From: Ichthyophonus hoferi | Taxonomy: Eukaryota; Opisthokonta; Ichthyosporea; Ichthyophonida; Ichthyophonidae | Direction: 5' to 3' | Length of the DNA: 10,204 bases | Assembly: GCA_002751075.1 (NCBI GenBank) | Contig: NAOQ01001193.1 | Coordinates: forward strand, 1 to 10,204 | Part shown: piece by piece, positions 1 to 6,796 of the stretch | How positions within the stretch are numbered: the stretch's first letter is position 1 | Layout: each line of letters starts with the position of its first letter | Translations under genes and position numbers: made by a program | The notes under the pieces: model-generated | The model's input: only the letters and a program-made list of their open reading frames with translations | Database searches by the model: none | Told to the model about the DNA's origin: nothing

Positions 1-551
1 CTATATTAAAATAATAAATAAAGTATAGTATATAGAAATATCCGAATATATAAATGTACTATAGTATGTATAGTTTTTACTGCAGTATTATGCATACTCA
101 TGCAAGTACTAAAGGTAGATCATATTACTATTAATATTATACATTGTATTTATTTTTATTAATATAAGTATATAATACTATTATTATAATCTCATCAAAA
201 ACAATTTCATATTTAAACCATTTATAAAGTATAATATAGCATAATATAAATTAGTTAATGAATGACATTACGTAATTAATTATAACTTTAAATTAGCATT
301 AGCTTGTATTATAACATAATTACAAATAAAAAATAATTTTAAATAGTTAATTAATCAGATTATATTGTAGATGAGTTAATTATACAAAGTAATTTTAACC
401 AATAAATAAATAATAAGCAGATAAAAATAGTGTACAGTAAGATTAAGAAAAAAATTATTTGCGTGCTCTTTTTTACTCTTTTCTATCTAGTATTACCTAT
501 ATACAAAGCAAAATAACAAGCTGGCAGCCGCCGGACGCAGGTGTCAATAGT

Positions 552-622
552 CAGAGCTAGAGCCAAAGCCAAAGCCAGAGCGAGCAGGAATATTTAACAT
601 TGCTTTCTTTTTTTTTTTTTTT
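552..622. repeat. short hexamer-like repeat and poly(T) run
   Basis: Bases 552-586 contain imperfect GAGCCA/AAGCCA units, and bases 608-622 are an uninterrupted T run flanked by more pyrimidines. The T run could be the complement of a poly(A) tail of an old retroposed sequence on the - strand. No flanking target duplication or known element body was recognised, so a plain simple repeat is the safer reading. Confidence 0.5.
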
Positions 623-1133
623 CTTCTTTACATTGGGTGTCATGCCACCACGGTCACTTCTGAATGTCATCATGTTAAGATTCTTTTCATTTTCCTTTTT
701 TAAAACTGTTCCAAGTTGCTAGAGTAGTATTAAAATAATATTCCAGTAGAGCCCCAAGTAAGCAGAGTTCTACATAACCATGTACATCTTAAATATTTAG
801 TCTTTTTTTGTGTGGAAGTAGTATTATTTAAACAACTATATATACTTATCAAGTATTAAGTGGTTTATTTTTATTGTAGTGTAACCTTAATTTTTATTGA
901 ATACCATAGGATCTTGACTACTAAAAAATGCAGTATTGTTTGTATTGTTCCATGATATAACAATATATTACTTATTTTGATTTCATAAGCTAAATATAAC
1001 TTTCAATGCTGCAATATGTATTAAATACATTTGTAATCGGTAATGCAGTTTGCTTTTGAGAATGTATATGTTTAATGAAAAAGTTCATTTATTTGCTATG
1101 ACGTTTTACACTTTTACCATACTTTATTCTATC

Positions 1134-1225
1134 CCAATCACCAACAACATATCTATCTAATACTGCTTAGTTATTGGCCACTATATTGCATTCTGCGATT
1201 GGATTGTGATGTCGTTGAGGCGTCA
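1134..1225 (+). promoter_or_regulatory. candidate SELENOS promoter with CCAAT boxes
   Basis: Three CCAAT-type boxes lie within 70 bases: CCAAT at 1134-1138, and inverted copies (ATTGG) at 1173-1177 and 1198-1202. A CGTCA (TGACG on the other strand, CRE/UPRE-like half site) is at 1221-1225. The block is about 100-190 bases before the start codon. ATTGGCCACT at 1173-1182 resembles an ERSE-II element (ATTGG-N-CCACG) but lacks the spacer base and the final G. The human SELENOS promoter is known to carry an ER-stress element, so a stress-responsive promoter is plausible, but here it is only inferred from motifs. Confidence 0.35.
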
Positions 1226-1322
1226 CGGAGCAATAGCAATATCGAAATTTATCTTTCAGGATTTGAGATAGAGTTGTGTTAGGAACATATATATTAATGG
1301 TTTAAACACTGGCTGGTGAAAT

Positions 1323-1413
1323 ATGAATAATATGAACCTTCTACAGAAGTTTCAGTCTTTGGCCACCTATACGCGATCTTCTAATCCAGAAAGGCTGACT
1401 GGCTGGCAGACTT
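1323..1413 (+). CDS. SELENOS: SELENOS exon 1 (N-terminal segment)
   Basis: The exon encodes M1-T30 (MNNMNLLQKF..., ending LTGWQT) and one base of codon 31. A good GTAAGT donor follows at 1414. The ATG at 1323 has A at -3 and an in-frame stop two codons upstream; a second ATG is codon 4. The phase-1 junction joins cleanly to exon 2, making Phe31. The N-terminal part of this family is poorly conserved, so this exon rests on splice phase and position rather than on similarity. Confidence 0.65.
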
Positions 1414-4103
1414 GTAAGTCTTTTACTTGTGCGGTTGATTTCCTTTTTATGTTAGTGAAGCTGTAATTTTTTTAAAAAATGTTTTGTTCATCTGGACATA
1501 GATATGAGATAGTCGTATAGTAAGTGCTCAAGGGTTAGGGGTCCTATCAAATCACAGGGAACATGCATATTATTCAAAGGGACATTTTATATATTTACAT
1601 GACTATTTCCGGGATGCTAGCTCCTTATTCAGTGTTATAGGAGGCCACTACATATACCTACGAGGATATTATTTATACTCTTTTATGTACATAAGCAATT
1701 GTAAAAAGTGTTAGGTTTATGCATATCTATGTAAGCCCAGTGACATTGTTTTTTACCGTAAATAAATCTTGGAGCGAGTTTGACACGGTATTGTTCATCT
1801 CTTTCTGTTTACAGTCTTGAAAATTGCCCAGGACAATGCTATCCACATAGTTATTTTGACTTTGCTTTCCATATGGTGGTGGAGATATCACGAAACGACT
1901 TCTCTATCTGCGGGCCAGTCTTCTGGTTCTAGTATATATCCTATAACCCCAGTAATAGTCAACATGCTATTGAAAGTATTGCCTTTTAATAATCACTGGA
2001 GTGTGGGGCTTAATCGATATGTCCCAGGAGGTGGCAGCCTAGAGGAAACTAAAGAAACTATACCTATTCCCATTTTCAAATATTGGATATATAAGCGGAA
2101 CATATACATTTGTGCATATATAAACACCCCCTCCACACTCATTGTTCACTTTATAACAAGTTATCCGTCTTTGCCCAACGGATGCCTTCGTATTACTGTA
2201 TATATACGTCCAATTTTTCTTTTAGGGTACCCGAGGGTAACATATTCTCTTAACACACAGAGCTCAGTCAAGAACAGCAGAGAGAAGCCATGATAAAGGC
2301 CCGTGAGAGACAACAGGAACAGCAGGAGAAAGCCACTTTAATGGCCATCCAGCAAAGAAAGGTATAGGATATTTCATACTTGTCTGTATAATTGGAGTTG
2401 GTGTGTATTATTCATATGAGTCATAACAAGTATTTGTGTGTCTGCTGCAGGATAGTAAGGGTATATGAATTGAAGTAAGAGAGGCACTTGCAAGAATGAA
2501 TATACGAGAAAAACCGTGGTGTATGTGGAAACGTAAGAGAGATAGGGTACAAAAGGCGATAGATACACGAAAATCTAGAGAGTAATAAAAAACTATGTAA
2601 TCTTTTATAATGATACTTAAGGAAAGAAATACAATGGGAAGGTATATATATACATGTATGTGTATATTTGTGTGGGACTATAAATAACAAAACTTTTTAC
2701 ATCTACTCTTCTTATTATGTCCGATCTATACAGAAATACATCTCCTCCCCTCTTTACTTCCATATAATTGAGCCAATCACATATATAAATTACCATCTCG
2801 AACATAAAATGTAATTAATTGAAGCGAGTTTCTGCTCCTGAAAATATACACATTGTAAATATGATGTGTAACATGCTTTATCCACAGGAAAAGATGTCTC
2901 AAAACCCAAAAGAGCATACCAAAGAGGAAAACCCTAAGGATTGTGAAACTAAGCAGGTATATGTGTGAACGTGATCTGGTATTTTTTCTTTATATATTTT
3001 GCTGCATATATATATATATATATATACGGATTCATCTCATCTACACAGGATTCAGCTTCCTTTAGACGCTATTACCTGCCTCTCCCTTTATACGAGCTCT
3101 ATTGCTATTTATATTTAATAGTGCAGTTTTTTTATATAGCTATGGGTGTCTTGTCTTATGGTTATATTTATTTTTTACTGTACCTTGATATATGCCAATA
3201 TTTTGTCTTAGTTTATAGCACATTGTTACGTCATTTTGTTTTGCCTGGTTGTAATATACCATATCCATAACATTATAGAATCTCTGTAGTTTGTATTATT
3301 TCTACATCTCCTTTGTATGTACTTTCGTTACCGATTCATACATTTTCTCCCCTCTTTCACCGCTTGTTCTTAGCGTGCGCTATCTTTTTATTAGATAATC
3401 CTTGCTATATATTTTGAATCCGCTCTTTTATTCTTAATATTCATTATTTGTTTAATATATTATCGTTTCCTTCTGATATAGATGTTAATAATCGGTGCTG
3501 TGTTAATTATTGTATTGTCACACATCTTGCCCTCTCCTTCGTTCTTCTTAACCCATAATCTTTGAATTTTCTTCCTTCATAAATAGAGTCACCACATGTG
3601 ATAGCATATACAGGTTTTATACATTACACCATAAATAGTCCAGGTGTACAATGCATATTTTGGCAGCTATATTGTATTTTGACAACTAAACAACTGACAT
3701 GCATTTGAACTATCAGCCTATCAAGGCACGTATACCGTCAAGGCCCACAGAAAAGAAGAAATCATCACTGAGATCTGATGGCAAGTTACCTCTTTATACT
3801 ATTATGTGTTTATTTAATATGAAATGATCAAGTACAATGAGCACCGAAATCATGTATATATATATATCTCTTTCTCTTCTCTCTCTTCAATCAATCTACT
3901 TCATTTCTTCATTTCTTTATTTCATCTTCAATAACTTCCCCCTTTGTTTACACTCCAGATTAATCATACGACTATAGTGTAAGTATATCTAACCCAACCC
4001 CCCTGACGTCTTACACATAGATTACTTACCCATGGGAGGAGCCGGCGGCACTGGAGCATTTAGGTCCCATCGTGCTCAACCTCGCAAAGGTGGATGAGGT
4101 TAA
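1323..4103 (+). CDS. SELENOS: selenoprotein S (VIMP), six exons, UGA read as Sec
   Basis: Proposed join: 1323-1413, 1815-1931, 2261-2361, 2888-2956, 3717-3780, 4021-4103, giving 174 residues (human about 189). SELENOS is a single-pass ER membrane protein that recruits the ATPase p97/VCP to the Derlin/Hrd1 retrotranslocation machinery and has a Sec-dependent reductase activity. Visible parts are a hydrophobic segment at about A39-W53 ending in three Trp, a Gln/Glu/Arg-rich helix at about 71-105 containing a VIM-like stretch (REAMIKARER), a Lys-rich linker at about 106-146, and a Gly/Arg-rich tail from Y149. The tail begins YLPMGG (human YNPLSG) and ends GGUG, identical to human. The TGA at 4095-4097 is codon 173 (Sec); TAA at 4101-4103 is the stop. 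The human tail Cys partner is replaced by Phe; the only Cys is C122. Family identity is strong from the tail, layout and length. Exon 1 and the exon 2 donor are the least certain parts. SELENOK is less likely because of the long coiled helix. Confidence 0.88.
1414..1814 (+). other. SELENOS intron 1
   Basis: This phase-1 intron runs from GTAAGT to a pyrimidine-rich TTTCTGTTTACAG acceptor. Its 401 AT-rich bases contain nothing else recognised. Confidence 0.65.
1815..1931 (+). CDS. SELENOS: SELENOS exon 2 (membrane segment)
   Basis: The exon completes Phe31 and encodes L32-S69, then one base of codon 70. It holds the hydrophobic stretch AIHIVILTLLSIWWW followed by RYHE, the expected ER membrane anchor with a positively charged boundary. 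The donor is placed at GTATAT (1932) because it gives the phase-1 junction that exon 3 needs and leaves a family-sized protein. The frame stays open past this donor, so a longer exon or intron retention cannot be excluded; a weaker phase-1 GT at GGAG|GTGGCA (about 2030) would add about 32 residues. Confidence 0.75.
1932..2260 (+). other. SELENOS intron 2, open in the upstream frame
   Basis: This phase-1 intron is bounded by GTATAT and AACACACAG. Its 329 bases have no stop in the exon 2 frame, which is uncommon in DNA this AT-rich. Retention would shift exon 3 out of frame and end at the TGA at 2291-2293. No domain was recognised in the translated intron. Confidence 0.65.
2261..2361 (+). CDS. 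SELENOS: SELENOS exon 3 (charged helix, VIM-like)
   Basis: The exon completes Lys70 and encodes L71-K103, beginning LSQEQQREAM and ending MAIQQRK. It is strongly helical and charged, matching the cytosolic coiled region of SELENOS that follows the membrane anchor. REAMIKARER resembles the VCP-interacting motif (R-x5-AA-x2-R) with one Ala of the AA pair missing. The donor GTATAG at 2362 is in phase 0. Confidence 0.85.
2362..2887 (+). other. SELENOS intron 3
   Basis: This phase-0 intron runs from GTATAG to ATCCACAG. Its 526 bases include a short TA/TG-rich tract near 2643-2670. Open frames on the - strand here have no recognisable protein features. Confidence 0.75.
2888..2956 (+). CDS. SELENOS: SELENOS exon 4 (hydrophilic linker)
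   Basis: The exon has 23 whole codons, E104-Q126, beginning EKMSQNPKEH and ending DCETKQ. It is in phase 0 on both sides, with an ACAG acceptor and a GTATAT donor at 2957. It carries the only Cys of the protein (C122). The Lys/Glu-rich, Pro-containing composition matches the disordered linker of the family. Because it is symmetric, skipping it would leave the frame intact. Confidence 0.8.
2957..3716 (+). other. SELENOS intron 4 with TA microsatellite
   Basis: At 760 bases this is the longest intron of the gene; it is phase 0 and runs from GTATAT to CTATCAG. A TA dinucleotide repeat lies at about 3006-3026. An open frame at 2965-3270 is low-complexity Tyr/Leu/Phe-rich translation and not a gene. 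Confidence 0.75.
3006..3026. repeat. (TA)n microsatellite in SELENOS intron 4
   Basis: This is an uninterrupted TA dinucleotide run within intron 4, likely to be length-variable between individuals. Confidence 0.9.
3717..3780 (+). CDS. SELENOS: SELENOS exon 5 (basic linker)
   Basis: The exon encodes P127-D147 (PIKARIPSRP..., ending SSLRSD) and the first base of codon 148. It is Lys/Arg/Ser-rich, like the human segment just before the Gly-rich tail. It ends TGATG|GCAAGT, a GC-type donor. Using this donor is the only visible way to reach the GGUG frame of exon 6; the nearby GT (GTTACC at 3785) puts exon 6 in the wrong frame. Confidence 0.82.
3781..4020 (+). other. SELENOS intron 5, GC-AG type
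   Basis: This phase-1 intron has 240 bases. It starts with GCAAGT and ends with TTACACATAG. The middle contains a short TA run (about 3855-3867) and then a long CT-rich tract (about 3867-3950) that may assist acceptor recognition. Confidence 0.8.
4021..4103 (+). CDS. SELENOS: SELENOS exon 6 (Sec-containing tail)
   Basis: The exon completes Asp148 and encodes Y149-G172, Sec173 and Gly174, then TAA. The tail begins YLPMGGAGGTGAF and ends QPRKGGUG. Gly-Gly-Sec-Gly at the extreme C-terminus is the hallmark of SELENOS. Reading the TGA as a stop would remove only Sec and Gly, so an ordinary gene caller would miss the active residue. The Cys that forms the selenenylsulfide in human is Phe here. Confidence 0.92.
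4095..4097 (+). other. SELENOS: UGA recoded as selenocysteine (Sec173)
   Basis: The TGA is followed by GGT and TAA, giving Sec-Gly-stop exactly as in human SELENOS. The context GGT GGA TGA GGT TAA and a SECIS candidate about 240 bases downstream both support recoding. Confidence 0.9.
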
Positions 4104-4324
4104 GTTCTACAGTCTGTGCCTTCTTTATATTACCTTCCTATCCATATTATTTGCTATCAAGTACACGTAACTCTGTAGACTGAAGCTAATGAAATGGGTA
4201 GGGTGGTTGCTTTATACGATAATTGAAGGACATGCTGTGGGATTTGCCTGACTTTCACACTTGTTGTAAAAGTAAGGCAATATTGTACACACTAGGTATT
4301 GATTTGCTTCTTTGATTCAAAGAG

Positions 4325-4390
4325 CACATTAATATGATTCAGGGACGCTTAAAGTACATTGTACAGGTTCTTGATGACAATATTCTAGTG
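4325..4390 (+). promoter_or_regulatory. SECIS element candidate, type II-like
   Basis: The fold has the expected order. A 5' ATGA (4334-4337) faces a 3' TGAC (4375-4378), forming the non-Watson-Crick quartet. An 8-bp helix pairs 4339-4346 with 4367-4374, including two G-T pairs, and two more pairs are possible (4348-4349 with 4365-4366). A 5' bulge with AAA lies at 4351-4353, 13 bases after ATGA. A 4-bp apical mini-helix, GTAC at 4354-4357 with GTAC at 4361-4364, closes a 3-base loop. The basal helix is weaker: AAT (4331-4333) with ATT (4382-4384) and CAC (4325-4327) with GTG (4388-4390). The element would bind SBP2 and direct Sec insertion at 4095-4097. Confidence 0.65.
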
Positions 4391-4524
4391 TATACCCGCT
4401 TAGAGACCATCTTGACTGTTTGTATTAGTAGCTTATTAAACCGAAAAATATCTTAGGCATACTTTTGTACAGTTCAGGCTATGAACAGATTGGCGGTTCA
4501 ATGATATTAAAAATATCTTTTGTA

Positions 4525-4530
4525 AATAAA
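4525..4530 (+). terminator. polyadenylation signal AATAAA for SELENOS
   Basis: This is a canonical AATAAA about 420 bases after the stop and 135 bases after the SECIS candidate. In AT-rich DNA such hexamers occur by chance, so the position after the SECIS is the main support. Confidence 0.55.
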
Positions 4531-5020
4531 CTAATTGAAACGAAGGAATTCCAATGTATGGTTTGACGATATCTACAGGCGTGCATGAGTCCATGAAGAA
4601 CACTTCTTTTACACTCACACTTTCTCATAAATATAATGCATACACTAAAACGTAGACAACATCAATAAGTCTGCAGGGGAAAGATAATTAAAGAATTAAA
4701 AGCTCTGAGTTAGTGGTTATATTTGCAAGGCAGAAGTATTAGTTGGCCCAAATGATAAGCTAAGCATAAGAAGATTATGAACCCAATCACTACGTTGAAT
4801 TATGGGCAACAAGATAAATGCTGGTATGGTTTTAAACATCTAACATTATTGGAGATATCATAAAGCGACTGGCATCCAAAAGAAGAACAGTATGATAAGG
4901 CACTTATGGTGCGATATAAACCGAGTGAATACTTATATAACTTAATTAGAGATACGAGCACTCCCAAACTTACAATCATGGGAGATCAGTCACATTATGC
5001 GGATTATAGTAAACATTATC

Positions 5021-5056
5021 TGCCACATATTAATAGTAATTAACGGAGATGTGGCA
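5021..5056. repeat. short inverted repeat (8-bp stem, 20-base loop)
   Basis: TGCCACAT at 5021-5028 is exactly complementary to ATGTGGCA at 5049-5056. No terminator or transposon context was found, so it may be coincidental. Confidence 0.5.
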
Positions 5057-5999
5057 AAATACAGAGTCACCACAAATGAAGAAGCAACTTATACAATAAG
5101 ACCTATATAGCAATTGTCATTGGGTGGGAATTTTTAAATACTCAAATTCGCTTTCAATAAACTTGAATTCCGAAGAGCAGATTGACAAAAAGAACTTTTT
5201 ACTCTAACTATTGTATAACGCAAATGTATCAATTTCAGTCTGTGTAGTAATTATATCATCCAAGTTCAGAGTAGCAGCCAACTATTGCAATTAGAGATTT
5301 TTTGAATAAAAACTGTATAGATTATTCAGCGTTATGTACTATCAGATTATGTATCAGATCCATGGACTTGTACACAGCTGTCGGAATCTTCAATTGTATA
5401 ACTGGTAGCGGCTAATGTTGTTTGACCAGTTTAAGTGATAGCAAATTGATCAGATCTGTCTTTTAGGCTCAGTTGTCGTGCTAGAGGTTCTATTGAAGCC
5501 CCGTATACCAACTCTCTAGGTAACTGGCTGTAGTAATTATATCTCTTCTCTAATTTAGATGGAATAGATGCTTTGATGCTACAAAGACCCACTAAAATTG
5601 TCTGATCTTACCACAATAATTGAATACTCATGTCCCCATTTAGAACGCGAATTAACCTATTTCCTCATTTGATGTAACATATTTCATATACAGCATACTA
5701 TGACAAGAATCAATCTACTTATTATCTGGACTTCGATCGAACCCTTCTTACTCATCCGTGGTTAGCGATCTTGTAACATGTAGCTATATTTAAGAAAAGA
5801 TAAGTAAGAATTTTTAAGGCATTAGGTAAACGGTACTGCTCCGGTAAAATCTTCCTAAACATTTATGTTACACAATACAGAATACGCGAAGCACTCTAAA
5901 TACAAAACTGCCTGGTACGTGCGTGGTTGGTTGATCAAAGATTTGAATCCATAGCGATCTATTTCAATATTTCTAGTTAATAGGAAAAGAACATACACT

Positions 6000-6193
6000 A
6001 TTGATACTCCATCTCATTTCCATTACTCCATATATATATTATGAAACAAATTTTTTCTAAATTTTCCACAAAGATGAGGTAGCATAAAGTGGGTCTATTG
6101 ATATTCTTATTACATCTCTATTATTTCATATATATATCTTATGAAACACTGATTTTTTAATTGCCCATAAGGTAGGATAGCATAAAATGGGTC
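6000..6193. repeat. diverged tandem duplication, about 97-base unit
   Basis: Unit 1 (6000-6096) and unit 2 (6097-6193) share ordered blocks: ATTGATA at the start, CATCTC, CATATATATAT followed by TTATGAAACA, a T-rich run, and AGCATAAA.TGGGTC at the end. Small insertions and deletions separate the blocks. Sequence just after unit 2 (GATGAATACTTA) may be the beginning of a third, truncated unit. Confidence 0.75.
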
Positions 6194-6760
6194 GATGAAT
6201 ACTTAATTCGGACATAGCCCGGACACCATTCCTAAAGTGAAGTACAGCTACTATCAACTGATTTATTGGGTATTCCAGTTCAAATTCTATACATTATTTA
6301 CTTTTTATTAAGATATTATTCTATTTTGACGTCCTGAGTTTCAATGAAAAATGTGTAAGCAAGAAAAACAAAACAAATAAATGTAATCAGTGTAATCACT
6401 CATGTCACACTTTGTTGATCATTTCATTGGGCTTTTTAGAACATGTTATAGATATGTGTGTTGATCACGATTGGATATTAACGCATCACTGCATTCCAGT
6501 CACCCAGAATTTCTAAATATGGAATTGCTCTTGAGGCATTGATTGAATTAGGTGCAATGATTCGTCAGCTCTAACCATGATGCGTATGCTTTTTTAACAA
6601 GAGCTCCCCTGCACTCTAGTACTATATATGGCATGCATATATATTGGTTTTAAGCTTGGAAAAAGTTTATCTTAAAGAATAGAATAGAACTAGAGAGAGT
6701 ACGGAGACACATGCTATAAAACTTAAACCTATAAGGAGAGAGAAAACACAAAAGAGAGGC

Positions 6761-6796
6761 ATGTCAGCAAAGAAGATCATCAATGAGCCTTCTGCG
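6761..6796 (+). CDS. TKFC: DAK exon 1 (start)
   Basis: Twelve codons, MSAKKIINEPSA, in phase 0 with a GTAAGT donor at 6797. The KK-(I/L)-(I/V)-N start is typical of the family. G at -3 gives a fair start context. Confidence 0.9.

Larger units (their letters stand above)
1..1322. other. AT-rich upstream non-coding region
   Basis: No convincing gene is visible here. Bases 1-500 are extremely AT-rich with stops in every frame. A small GC-richer island with several CpGs lies at about 520-545. It is followed by a short GCCAAA/GCCAGA-type repeat (about 552-586) and a 15-base T run at 608-622. The right part (about 1130-1322) probably holds the SELENOS promoter and 5' UTR. An in-frame TGA at 1317-1319 sits just before the proposed start codon, so the coding region does not extend further left without splicing. 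The end of a neighbouring gene could be hidden here, but nothing recognisable supports one. Confidence 0.6.
4104..4530 (+). other. SELENOS 3' UTR (proposed)
   Basis: This untranslated stretch runs from the TAA to the first clear AATAAA and contains the SECIS candidate. No splice pattern or further coding sequence is evident. The end point is inferred from the polyadenylation signal; cleavage would be expected a little beyond 4530. Confidence 0.6.
4531..6760. other. intergenic region without recognised genes
   Basis: Stops are frequent in all frames and no exon with recognisable protein features was found on either strand. Compared with the introns it has fewer long TA runs and a more even composition, as might be left by old duplicated or inserted sequence. 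It contains a short inverted repeat (5021-5056), a diverged tandem duplication (6000-6193) and a weak resemblance to SELENOS exons (about 4780-5005). The last 150 bases probably include the promoter and 5' UTR of the dihydroxyacetone kinase gene; an inverted CCAAT box (ATTGG) lies at 6643-6647. Confidence 0.6.

Noticed and set aside
558-640. Short - strand frame with a Lys run then SGFGFGSSSDY
   Set aside because: It is under 30 codons, created by the poly(T) tract and the hexamer repeat, with no acceptor or polyadenylation support.
2374-2805. Three overlapping open frames on the - strand
   Set aside because: They overlap a SELENOS intron, have no recognisable domains, and are what AT-rich sequence gives by chance.
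2965-3270. 101-codon open frame on the + strand
   Set aside because: It lies in SELENOS intron 4, runs through a TA microsatellite and gives Tyr/Leu/Phe-rich low-complexity translation.
1323-4103. SELENOK rather than SELENOS
   Set aside because: SELENOK is about 90-100 residues without a long charged helix; this protein has 174 residues, a coiled region and the exact GGUG end of SELENOS.
4189-4253. Alternative SECIS start (ATGA at 4189-4192)
   Set aside because: No helix forms with any downstream GA, and no AA lies at the expected distance.
4436-4618. 60-codon open frame on the - strand
   Set aside because: It covers the end of the SELENOS 3' UTR and has no protein features or splice partners.
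5725-5765. tRNA-like GGTTCGA stretch on the - strand
   Set aside because: The T-arm stem does not pair, and no D-arm, anticodon arm or acceptor stem could be found.
4531-6760. Transposon or retroelement in the intergenic region
   Set aside because: No transposase, reverse transcriptase or capsid-like reading, no terminal repeats and no target duplication could be recognised by eye.
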